In this document: positions 8,589 through 16,490 of the stretch, in pieces
Layout of the letters: every line of letters begins with the position of its first letter
Position numbering within the stretch: position 1 is the stretch's first letter
DNA from: JAAYEA01 sp012689325
GTDB lineage: Bacteria; Chloroflexota; Anaerolineae; JAAYEA01
Length of the DNA: 64,000 nucleotides
Direction: 5' to 3'
NCBI GenBank assembly: GCA_036841525.1
Contig: DAITVZ010000002.1
Coordinates: 1-64,000 of the forward strand
The notes under the pieces: model-generated
Told to the model about the DNA's origin: nothing
The model's input: only the letters and a program-made list of their open reading frames with translations
The model's database searches: none
Made by a program: the position numbers and the translations under genes

Positions 8589-9806
8589 ATGCGCATCGCC
8601 TTTGTCGGACCCTTCGGATTGCGACCCAAAGGAACCATGTCCGCTCGGGCGCTTCCCCTGGCGCGCGCTCTGCACCGTCGTGGTCACGAGGTCAGCCTCT
8701 TCCTTCCGCCCTGGGACTACCCCGCCGACGCAGGGCGCACTGACGAGATCAATGGCGTCCGGGTCGTCCATGTGCCGCTTCCCACGGCCCCCTCGCCCTT
8801 CTGGCACATGGAGATCACCCGGCGGCTCGTGCGCGCCGCGGTCTCCGATCAGGCGGAGGTGGCCCACTGTTTCAAGCCCAAGGCCTATGCGGGGCTGGCG
8901 GCCTGGGCGCTGTGGCACCTTCGGCGCGCGGGGCTGTGGCGCGGAGCGGTAGTGGTGGACAGCGATGACTGGGAAGGCGCGGGTGGCTGGAACGAGACCG
9001 GCGATTACAGTCCCTTGCAGAGGCGCCTCTTTGCCTGGCAGGAATCCTGGGGTCTGCGCCATGCCGACGCGGTGACGGTAGCCAGCGCGGCGCTGCAGAC
9101 CATCGTCTGGAGCCTGGGCGTTCCCCCGGCGCGGGTCCACTATCTGCCCAATGGAGCCGGCCCCGGCGGACCTGCCGCCTCGCCGTCGGACGCGCTGGCG
9201 TTTCGCCAGCGTCACTCCCTGGGAGATTCCCCGCTCATGCTCCTCTACACCCGTTTCTTCGAGTTCTCCCTGCAGCGCGTCGTGGAGACGCTCAACCAGG
9301 TGTGGCAGGCTGTGCCCGAAGCGCGACTGCTGATCGTCGGCGAGGGATTGAAAGGCGAAGAGCGTGCGATGCTTCGGCTGCTCGAGGAGCGGGGCCACGA
9401 TGTGCAGACGGTGTACCTCGGCTGGGTGCAACCCGACCAATTGCCCGTCTGCTTTGCTGCCGCGGATGTGGCCCTCCATCCCTATGATGACACCCTCATC
9501 AATCGCACCAAGTGCTCCGCCAAGTTGGTGGACCTCTTGGCCGCGGGGGTGCCGGTGGTCGCCGATTCGGTGGGGCAGAACGCCATCTACATCCAGCATA
9601 TGCGCACGGGGCTGCTGGCGCGGCCGGCCGACCCCACCGCGTTCGCTGCCGCGGTGGTCAGCCTGCTGAAGGATAAGGAGCTAGGCCAGCGGATTGGTCG
9701 CGCAGCCCGGGAAGAGGTACACAGCCGCTATCACTGGGACCATCTGGCCTCGATCGCCGAGCGCGCCTACGCTTCCGCCACGGCTAGTCGGCCTTCCTCC
9801 AGATAG
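8589..9806 (+). CDS. Glycosyltransferase, GT-B fold (family 4-like)
   Basis: A 405-residue protein with two Rossmann-like halves. The N-terminal half starts MRIAFVGPFG with LARALHRRGHEVSLF, an acceptor-binding GT-B pattern. The C-terminal half has the donor-binding region: LIVGEGLKGEERAML, FAAADVALHPYDDTLINRTKCSAKLVDLLAAGVPVVAD. It should transfer a nucleotide-sugar-derived residue to a lipid or polysaccharide acceptor at the membrane. The start follows AGGGGA and lies eight bases after DUF512, so it is probably co-transcribed. Donor and acceptor are unknown. Confidence 0.87.
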   Translation: MRIAFVGPFGLRPKGTMSARALPLARALHRRGHEVSLFLPPWDYPADAGRTDEINGVRVVHVPLPTAPSPFWHMEITRRLVRAAVSDQAEVAHCFKPKAYAGLAAWALWHLRRAGLWRGAVVVDSDDWEGAGGWNETGDYSPLQRRLFAWQESWGLRHADAVTVASAALQTIVWSLGVPPARVHYLPNGAGPGGPAASPSDALAFRQRHSLGDSPLMLLYTRFFEFSLQRVVETLNQVWQAVPEARLLIVGEGLKGEERAMLRLLEERGHDVQTVYLGWVQPDQLPVCFAAADVALHPYDDTLINRTKCSAKLVDLLAAGVPVVADSVGQNAIYIQHMRTGLLARPADPTAFAAAVVSLLKDKELGQRIGRAAREEVHSRYHWDHLASIAERAYASATASRPSSR

Positions 9807-9829
9807 AGGCCGGCTTGCGCCACCGGCCT
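9807..9829. other. Hairpin between convergent genes
   Basis: AGGCCGG and CCGGCCT are complementary around a 9-base loop just after the glycosyltransferase stop. There is no T-tract, so it is only a weak terminator candidate for the converging transcripts. Confidence 0.35.
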
Positions 9830-9857
9830 GAGCAGGAGCCCTAGCCGCGGTCTCGTC

Positions 9858-10094
9858 CTAAAACTGAAGCTTGCCAAAGAAGCGCAGAAAGAGCTGCGAG
9901 GCGCGCTCGCGGCCCTCTTCGGTGATCACGACACGGCCCCCCAGGCCCGGCGCCGCTATGTAGCCCTGCTCGTAGAGCCGGTCCAGGCAATCAGGATCCC
10001 AGTGCGGACACGTGCGCGCCACATGGTACTGCTTGCAGGTCTCCAGATAGAGGAACACCAGGGCCAGTTCATCATCGCTACCCGTAAAGTCCAT
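9858..10094 (-). CDS. DUF6429-like small protein
   Basis: A 78-residue protein: an N-terminal helix with LALVFLYLETCKQ, a conserved-looking HWDPDCLDRLYEQGYI segment and a C-terminal VVITEEGRERASQLF. This pattern (LALLYL, W..D.LDRL.E.G.I, TEEG) is that of the DUF6429 family of uncharacterised winged-helix-like small proteins. I chose ATG 10094 because GGGAGG lies just upstream; a GTG at 10136 would add 14 residues without a ribosome site. It carries three Cys, two of them bracketing the HWDPD segment. Role unknown. Confidence 0.65.
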   Translation of the reverse strand: MDFTGSDDELALVFLYLETCKQYHVARTCPHWDPDCLDRLYEQGYIAAPGLGGRVVITEEGRERASQLFLRFFGKLQF

Positions 10095-10144
10095 CCAACC
10101 TCCCAACCGGCCGGGCCCGGCGACATCATCCTTCACGCCGCGTG

Positions 10145-10173
10145 ATTCTAGGCCGGTTGGGCATAATAGTCAA
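10145..10173 (-). promoter_or_regulatory. Sigma70-type promoter of the DUF6429 gene
   Basis: Minus-strand TTGACT, 17 bases, TAGAAT, about 50 bases upstream of the ATG at 10094. Confidence 0.7.
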
Positions 10174-10230
10174 GCAGAGAGCCTCGCACGCCCGCGGCGT
10201 CCCTCGCTGCGCCCGGGTTGCCCGTTCCGG

Positions 10231-10258
10231 TTGACAACCTTCCCCAAACGCCTATACT
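10231..10258 (+). promoter_or_regulatory. Sigma70-type promoter of the hybrid histidine kinase
   Basis: TTGACA, 16 bases, TATACT, about 73 bases upstream of the kinase ATG. With the preceding minus-strand promoter this explains most of the 237-base divergent spacer. Confidence 0.75.
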
Positions 10259-10331
10259 CGCAACACTTTCCTTGGTATCCCGTCCAGTCCCACGCGAGCT
10301 GGCTTTGCTCGCAGGGAGAGGTAGCCGAAAC

Positions 10332-13300
10332 ATGGGCAACTATCTGGTACTGGGCCTGTCGTTGGCCTTGCAGGCCTATGGCGCTGCGGTGATACTCCGG
10401 CTGGTGCGGCGCTTGCAGAGCCGCACGCTGGCCTGGGTGGTGGGCATCGCCGCGCTGCTCCTGGTCGCCCGGCGGGTGGCCCTCTTCTGGCAGCCCCCAG
10501 CGCTCTCGTCCTCGCCCATTTGGGTGCTCCACGAGCTCCTGGAGCTGGCGGCATCCCTCCTGGTGGTCGCCGGGATCGCCTGGGCCACGCCCCACATCAT
10601 AGCCACCAAGGGGTCACGCAAGGAGCTGCAGCAGAGTCGCGACGAGACCCAGGCCGTGCTAGACTCGATCCCCGACGCGCTGCTGAGCATCGACGGCCAG
10701 GGGAAGGTCGTCAACTACCGCGCCCCGCGGTTGGCCGCCTCGCCGTTCGAGCGTCCCCTGCCGGGGCAACACGTCCAAGAGCTTTTCCCGTCGGCAGCGC
10801 ACGGCCAGTTGCAGCGAGCGCTCCAGCAGGCGTTGCTGAATGAAGAGCCGCAGACCATCGAGTACACCATGCCGTCAGCCGGCGGTGCCCGCCACCTCGA
10901 GGCCCGCGTTACGGCCGCCGGAGCAGATAGGCTGCTCATCGTCGTTCGGGACGTGACGAACCGCGAGACGGACAGGCAGGCGCTGCGCACCCAGGCCGAG
11001 CGACAGGAACGGCTGCTGGCCACCGCCCGGCAGCTGGCTGGCAGCCTGGATGTGCACGAGGTGCTTGCGCGCATCGCCGCGGAGGCGCACAGCTTGTTGC
11101 ATGCACACGGCTCCACGATCTATCTGCTCGCGGCGGATGGGCAGACCATGTTTCCCGTCGTGGCGATCGACCCCAACTATGAGGCTGAGGTCATGGCCTC
11201 GTCCATCCGAGTCGATAGCAGCTTCACCGGCCTCGCGGTGCGCGCCAAGTCGGGGCTCATCTTCAACGACGCCGCCCATAATTCGGCTGGCCACCAGATA
11301 CCCGGGACCCCGGTGGAGCAGGAAGAGCGCATCATTGCTGTCCCTTTCGTTGCAGAGGATCGGGTGCTGGGCGCCATATGCGTGGACCGCATCGGCACCA
11401 TTTTTACCAGCGAGGATCTGTCGCTGGCGGAGGCCTTCGCCGCCTATGCCACTGCCGCCCTAAAGAACGCGGCCATGTACCAGGAGCTGCAGAAAGAGAT
11501 GCAGGAGCGCCAGGCCGCAGAGGAGGCGCTGCGAGCGGAAAAGACCTACTTCCAGCAGCTCTTCGACAACTCGCCGGAAGCCATCGCCATCGTGGACACG
11601 GACTCCAGGCCCCTCCGCGTCAACAACGCTTTCACCGCCCTCTTTGGCTATCGGCAGCCGGATATCGAGGGCGTTTCCCTGGACGATGCGCTGGTCCCCA
11701 GCGAGCTGCGGGAGGAGGCGCGCGCCGCCACGCGACAGACGCTGGAACGGCGCGTCCTGTCCTTTGAGAGCGTCCGCCTGCGCCGCGACGGCACTCCTGT
11801 TCAGGTCTCTATCCTAGCCACCCCAGTCGAGTTCGAGCACATTCAGGCCAGCTATGTGATCTATCGCGATATCACCGAGCGGAGAAGGACCGAGACAGCG
11901 CTCGACCTGGAGCGTCTCTACTTCGAGCAGCTCTTCACCAACACGCCGGAGGCCATCGTCTTGATGGAGGACGGCGCGAGGATCGTCCGCGTAAACCGCG
12001 AGTACACCCGGCTCTTTGGCTATACATCAGAAGAGTCCGTGGGCGGAACCATCATGACGCTGCTCGTGCCAGAGGACCGCAGGGCAGAGGCCCAGGTGGT
12101 GCGCGAGCGCGTCTACCGCGGCGAGACCGTGATGCTGGAGACGGTGCGCAGGCGCAAAGACGGGACGATGATCGATGTCTCGCTGATCGCCACGCCGATA
12201 CGGCTTCCGGACGGGACGCTGGCGCACTATAGCATCTACCGAGATGTCACCTCCCGCAAGCGTGCCGAGGCGGCTCGGCGAGAGAGCGAGGAACGCTTTC
12301 GCATCATGTTCGACGGCGCCCACGACCTGATGGCCATCCTGGATGACCAGATGCAGCTCCTGTGGGCCAATCGCTCCTGGCAGGGCGTCTTTGGCTTCGC
12401 CGGCCCCAGCCAGCAGTCGGCGGCAATGGGCGCCATCGCCGAGGTCCGGGCGCGGACTGGCCGGGGCGAGCGGTCATTCACCAACATCGAGTGCGTGCAG
12501 CCCCTGGCCGATGGCCGCGTGGCCCATCTCGAAATCACCATGCGCCCCTTCCGGGCCGCGGGCCGGCCCTTCTTCTACCTGATCGCCCACGATATCACCG
12601 AGCGCAAGCGCGCGCTGGAGGTTCAGGAGCGTCTGGAGCGCCACGAGCGCCTGGCCGCCATCGGCCAGCTAGCCGCCGGGGTCGCGCACGACTTTAACAA
12701 CCTGCTCACCGGCATCATCGGCTTTGCCGAGCTCTTGCGCCATGATCCGGAGCTCCCCGAAAAGATGCGGGAGGATGTCGATTCCATCTCGCAAGAGGGG
12801 CGCCGTGGCGCGGCCCTGATACGTCAGATCCTCGATTTCAGCCGCACGTCGCTGAGCGCCCCGAGGCCGCTGGACCTCCGCGTCTGGCTGGAAGAATTGG
12901 TCAGGTTCTGGGAGCGCACACTGCCCGAGAGCGTCACCATTCGCGCCGAGCTGGCCGCAACCGAGGCGACGGTGGTGGCTGATCCCATGCAGCTTCACCG
13001 CGCGCTCACCAACCTGGCGCTTAACGCGAGCGATGCCATGCCCAACGGCGGGCCGCTGACGATCCGTCTGTCCACCCTGTGCATCCCCACCCCTGACCCT
13101 GCGCCGATCCCCGAGCTGCCCCCCGGTCGATGGGCAGGCATCGCCATCAGCGACGCCGGGCAGGGGATGTCCCCTGAGGTGATCGCGCACCTCTACGAGC
13201 CCTTCTTCACCACCAAGCCGCTCGGTCGGGGCACCGGCCTTGGCCTGGCCCAAGTGTATGGCATCGTTCGACAGCACGAGGGCTTTGTGGGTGTCCAGAC

Positions 13301-13766
13301 CGCGGTAGGGCAGGGCTCCTGCTTCACCATCTATTTGCCAGCGGCGCCAGATGCCTCGCATTCCGCCGCGGCTTCCGGCGCGGAGACCATCGAGCGAGGC
13401 GATGGGGAGACCATCCTGCTCGTGGAGGACGAGCCGGTTGTCCTCGAGGCCACGCTCCAACTGCTCGCCGCGCTAGGCTACAACGTCCTGACCGCCCGCG
13501 ATGGGCGAGAGGCTTTGACCGTCTTTGACCAGCACAGAGCCCAGATCGACCTGGTCATCTCGGACTGGGTGATGCCTTCGATGGGAGCCGCCGAGCTTTG
13601 CGCGCTGCTGCGGGAGCGGGATCCCGCAGTGCGCGTGGTTATCAGCACCGGCTACCCGCTCGGCGAGCAGGACATCGTCGCGCAGGGCCTCGCCGGCTGG
13701 GTGCAGAAACCCTTCCATATGCAGGACCTTTCCCAGACCGTGCGCCAAGCACTGTCCGGCCGGTAG
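10332..13766 (+). CDS. Membrane-anchored PAS/GAF hybrid sensor histidine kinase
   Basis: A 1144-residue hybrid two-component kinase. Three hydrophobic segments at about 3-25, 33-52 and 66-86 form a membrane anchor. These are followed by PAS (about 105-215), GAF (about 236-383), three more PAS domains (about 400, 523 and 651 onward), HisKA with the phospho-His in AAGVAHDFNN (about 784), HATPase_c (about 876-1006, with GTGLGLAQVYG) and a C-terminal receiver (about 1023-1142). The receiver has VEDE, the phospho-acceptor Asp in LVISDWVMP (about 1077) and the Lys in VQKPFH. The start is ATG 10332 after AGGGAGAGG. No separate response regulator or output domain is nearby, so its partner is elsewhere. 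The signal is unknown; stacked PAS/GAF domains suggest redox, light or small-ligand sensing. Confidence 0.93.
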   Translation: MGNYLVLGLSLALQAYGAAVILRLVRRLQSRTLAWVVGIAALLLVARRVALFWQPPALSSSPIWVLHELLELAASLLVVAGIAWATPHIIATKGSRKELQQSRDETQAVLDSIPDALLSIDGQGKVVNYRAPRLAASPFERPLPGQHVQELFPSAAHGQLQRALQQALLNEEPQTIEYTMPSAGGARHLEARVTAAGADRLLIVVRDVTNRETDRQALRTQAERQERLLATARQLAGSLDVHEVLARIAAEAHSLLHAHGSTIYLLAADGQTMFPVVAIDPNYEAEVMASSIRVDSSFTGLAVRAKSGLIFNDAAHNSAGHQIPGTPVEQEERIIAVPFVAEDRVLGAICVDRIGTIFTSEDLSLAEAFAAYATAALKNAAMYQELQKEMQERQAAEEALRAEKTYFQQLFDNSPEAIAIVDTDSRPLRVNNAFTALFGYRQPDIEGVSLDDALVPSELREEARAATRQTLERRVLSFESVRLRRDGTPVQVSILATPVEFEHIQASYVIYRDITERRRTETALDLERLYFEQLFTNTPEAIVLMEDGARIVRVNREYTRLFGYTSEESVGGTIMTLLVPEDRRAEAQVVRERVYRGETVMLETVRRRKDGTMIDVSLIATPIRLPDGTLAHYSIYRDVTSRKRAEAARRESEERFRIMFDGAHDLMAILDDQMQLLWANRSWQGVFGFAGPSQQSAAMGAIAEVRARTGRGERSFTNIECVQPLADGRVAHLEITMRPFRAAGRPFFYLIAHDITERKRALEVQERLERHERLAAIGQLAAGVAHDFNNLLTGIIGFAELLRHDPELPEKMREDVDSISQEGRRGAALIRQILDFSRTSLSAPRPLDLRVWLEELVRFWERTLPESVTIRAELAATEATVVADPMQLHRALTNLALNASDAMPNGGPLTIRLSTLCIPTPDPAPIPELPPGRWAGIAISDAGQGMSPEVIAHLYEPFFTTKPLGRGTGLGLAQVYGIVRQHEGFVGVQTAVGQGSCFTIYLPAAPDASHSAAASGAETIERGDGETILLVEDEPVVLEATLQLLAALGYNVLTARDGREALTVFDQHRAQIDLVISDWVMPSMGAAELCALLRERDPAVRVVISTGYPLGEQDIVAQGLAGWVQKPFHMQDLSQTVRQALSGR

Positions 13767-13815
13767 CACCCCTGACCGCACCGGCCTATCGCGCCTCTGC
13801 TGTGGACCGGGCCAA

Positions 13816-13843
13816 TTGACAGGTTCGGGCAATCGGGTATCAT
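13816..13843 (+). promoter_or_regulatory. Sigma70-type promoter of the tandem MFS genes
   Basis: TTGACA, 16 bases, TATCAT. The predicted transcription start lies about 58 bases before the proposed ATC start at 13908. Confidence 0.7.
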
Positions 13844-13907
13844 TGGCGCAGGTTCGAGCGTCCGTGATGCTCGGTAGCCCCCACTTTGGTGCCACGGAGG
13901 CACGCCT

Positions 13908-15179
13908 ATCACTACCTATTGGCAGCAGCTCCGCGGCATGCGCCGCGATGTCAAGCTCTATATGCTGGCCACCGCCGTGGCAGGGTTTTCGATCCTGGAG
14001 GGCATCTATCCGGTCTTGCTCAATCTCTACCTGCTGCGGCTGGGCTATGGCGCAGCGTTCGTCGGCGTCGTCGGCGCCACTGGGATGCTCGGCTATGCGC
14101 TCTTTTCCTTCCCGGCGGGGATCGTCTCCCGGAGCATTGGAATTCGCCGGGGCTTGCTCTGGGGGCTCGGCATTGCCACCCTGAGCCACATCCTGCTGCC
14201 CGCCGGCGAGTTTCTGCCGCTGAGCGCGCGCGCTCCTTGGATTCTCGCCTGCTACCTTGTCGCCACCCTGGGCTTGTCGCTGTACTTTGTCTCGGCGGGG
14301 CCGTTTCTGGTGGGAGCCTCGCGGCCAGAGAACCGCAACATGGCCTTCTCCGCCCGGATGACCACCAGCATCCTGGCGGGATTCGTGGGCAGCCTAGCCG
14401 CCGGCGCGGCGCCAGGCTGGACCGCTGCCCTGCTGGGTCTATCCACAAGTGACCCTGCCGCGTACCGTTATCCCCTGATGGCGGCAGGCGTTCTCTGCCT
14501 CGTCGCCGTGGCGATGCTAACCACCACGAGCGAGGTGCAGGCCAGCGAGACGGCCCACGATGCGCAGGCCAGCCGCACAAGCTCCCGGGCCATTGCTGTG
14601 CTCGTTGTCGTCATGTCCGGGATCGCCATGCTGCGCACCGCGGGCCTGGCCGCCTCGCGCATGTTCTTCAACGTCTACCTAGATGACGGACTGGGGATCC
14701 CCACTGCCCAGATCGGGATGATCTTCGCCGGGGTTCAGTTGGCCGCGCTTCCTGTCGCCATGGCCATGCCCGCGCTGGCTGCGCGCTTGGGCAGTTTTCG
14801 CGTCATCGTCGGCGGGTCGCTGGGCATCGCGGCGAGCATGCTCCCGCTGGCCTTGGTGCCCCACTGGCTGGCCGGAAGCATCGGCCGATTTGGCACCTAC
14901 GCCTTCTCGGCCATCGCCGATTCGGCTCTGGGCGTATACCAACTCGAGATCGTGCCCGCGCGCTGGCGAGCCATCATCTCAGGGGCGGCCACCACGGCGC
15001 TGGGCCTGAGTTGGGCTCTGGTCTCCTACCTGGGAGGCCGAGTCATCGCCACGGCCGGATTCCGGCCCCTCTTCCTGGCCACCGGCTTGCTGACCACTCT
15101 GGGAACCTTTCTTTTCTGGCTCTATTTCCGCCGCCCTCGTGGCGAGTTTGCGGCGCAACACGCCCAACCAGGAGAGTAG
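13908..15179 (+). CDS. MFS transporter, first of a tandem pair; probable ATC start
   Basis: A 12-segment major facilitator permease of about 423 residues. The first ATG is at 13938 but has no ribosome site. GGAGG at 13896-13900 is spaced seven bases from an in-frame ATC at 13908, and the extra residues (TYWQQLRGMRRDVKL) align with the N-terminus of the downstream paralogue (GYLNTLRRFSRDVRL). An in-frame stop at 13875 excludes a canonical start further upstream, so AUC initiation is the best reading, with ATG 13938 as fallback. Paralogous segments such as FNVYLDDGLG and YQLEIVPARWRAIISGA recur in the next gene, so the pair arose by duplication. Substrate unknown; the next operon is for galactoside breakdown. 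Confidence 0.85.
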   Translation: MTTYWQQLRGMRRDVKLYMLATAVAGFSILEGIYPVLLNLYLLRLGYGAAFVGVVGATGMLGYALFSFPAGIVSRSIGIRRGLLWGLGIATLSHILLPAGEFLPLSARAPWILACYLVATLGLSLYFVSAGPFLVGASRPENRNMAFSARMTTSILAGFVGSLAAGAAPGWTAALLGLSTSDPAAYRYPLMAAGVLCLVAVAMLTTTSEVQASETAHDAQASRTSSRAIAVLVVVMSGIAMLRTAGLAASRMFFNVYLDDGLGIPTAQIGMIFAGVQLAALPVAMAMPALAARLGSFRVIVGGSLGIAASMLPLALVPHWLAGSIGRFGTYAFSAIADSALGVYQLEIVPARWRAIISGAATTALGLSWALVSYLGGRVIATAGFRPLFLATGLLTTLGTFLFWLYFRRPRGEFAAQHAQPGE

Positions 15180-15182
15180 ATC

Positions 15183-16421
15183 ATCGCTGGCTATCTGAAC
15201 ACCCTCCGCCGCTTCAGTCGCGATGTTCGGCTGTTGCTCTTCTCCACCGCCATCGTGGGATTGACCATCCAGAACGGCATCTACCCCATGCTGTTCAACC
15301 TCTATTTGCTTCGGCTGGGGTACGGGACCGACTTTATCGGCGTCGTCAACGCGGCAGGTATGCTGAGCACCGCGGTCTTTTCGCTCCCGGCGGGCGCGCT
15401 GGCCAGCCGCTTCGGGCTCCGGCGCACCATGATCGCCGGGATGGGGCTTGCGGTGCTCTTCCACGGCCTGCTTCCCCTCGTCGCCTATCTGCCCTGGGGC
15501 CAAGAGATGCTCACCCTGGTCACGCGCATCGCGGGCTCCTTCGCTATCACGCTCTACACCGTCAGTAGCATCCCCGTCTTGATGAACACCACCAAGCCGG
15601 AGGAGCGCCCCCATGCCTATGCGGTCCGCCAGGCCATGTGGCCCATCTTTGGCTTCCTGGGGACGTTTCTGGGCGGGCTCATGCCGGCGGCGTTGGCTAG
15701 CCTGATGGGCGTTTCCACTGCTGACCCGGCGACATACCGGTGGCCCCTGGTGCTGTCCTGCCTGCTCTCTATTCCTGCGATCGCGGCGCTATGGGGCACC
15801 GATGACGCTCGCTGCGAGGCCGCCCCCGAGGATGCCAAGCTCCCGGCAGGCGCCTTGCCCGTCGCCGCTCTCACGGTGATGCTGGCCGTCACCTTCTTCC
15901 GGGGCGCCTGCGTGGGCGTGGTGCGCACCTTCTTCAACGTCTATCTGGACGATGGCCTGGGTCTGCCCACCAGCGAAATCGGCACGTTATATGCCATGGC
16001 GCAGCTTGCCTCGGCGCCAGCCCCGCTGATCGCGCCGCTCTTCATGAAGCGCTGGGGGAACGGCCGCACCGCTACGGTCGCCTCGCTGGGCGAGGTTCTC
16101 TCTGCCCTCCCCCTGGCGCTGATCCCCAACGTGGCCGCCGCAGGCATCGGGCGGGCCGGCATCGCTGGGTGCTCTTCCATCGGTTATGCCGCGCTGAGCA
16201 TCTATCAGATGGAGATCGTGCCCCCGCGTTGGCGGGCCGCCATGTCCGGCGCCACCAGCATGGCCTCTGGCCTGAGCTGGGCGCTTCTCTCTTGGGTCGG
16301 AGGCTATGCGATCTCTGGCGTTGGCTACCCCACGCTCTTCCTTGCTGGCGCCGGACTGACCGGCCTGGGCGCCGCCATCCTGTTCGCCGACACCCAGGCC
16401 CGCCGGATCGCTCACCGCTGA
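15183..16421 (+). CDS. MFS transporter, second of a tandem pair; probable ATC start
   Basis: A 12-segment MFS permease of about 412 residues, paralogous to the preceding gene throughout (for example FNVYLDDGLGLPTSEIG and YQMEIVPPRWRAAMSGA). The first canonical in-frame start is TTG 15234, inside the first membrane helix and lacking a ribosome site. AGGAG at 15170-15174 is eight bases from an in-frame ATC at 15183 (a second ATC is at 15180), and the resulting N-terminus matches that of the first gene. The in-frame TAG of the upstream gene ends immediately before these codons, so no upstream canonical start exists. Co-transcribed with the first transporter. Confidence 0.85.
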   Translation: MAGYLNTLRRFSRDVRLLLFSTAIVGLTIQNGIYPMLFNLYLLRLGYGTDFIGVVNAAGMLSTAVFSLPAGALASRFGLRRTMIAGMGLAVLFHGLLPLVAYLPWGQEMLTLVTRIAGSFAITLYTVSSIPVLMNTTKPEERPHAYAVRQAMWPIFGFLGTFLGGLMPAALASLMGVSTADPATYRWPLVLSCLLSIPAIAALWGTDDARCEAAPEDAKLPAGALPVAALTVMLAVTFFRGACVGVVRTFFNVYLDDGLGLPTSEIGTLYAMAQLASAPAPLIAPLFMKRWGNGRTATVASLGEVLSALPLALIPNVAAAGIGRAGIAGCSSIGYAALSIYQMEIVPPRWRAAMSGATSMASGLSWALLSWVGGYAISGVGYPTLFLAGAGLTGLGAAILFADTQARRIAHR

Positions 16422-16426
16422 CCGAC

Positions 16427-16455
16427 TTGCGCCGCTCTTTATCGGCGCCTATAAT
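16427..16455 (+). promoter_or_regulatory. Sigma70-type promoter of the beta-galactosidase operon
   Basis: TTGCGC, 17 bases, TATAAT; the ATG at 16491 lies about 30 bases after the predicted transcription start. Confidence 0.7.
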
Positions 16456-16490
16456 GCAGCCACCGCGAACTGCTCATGGGAGGTATCGAG

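Noticed and set aside
9807..9829. Strong terminator after the glycosyltransferase
   Set aside because: The stem lacks a T-tract on either strand, so it is kept only as a weak hairpin.
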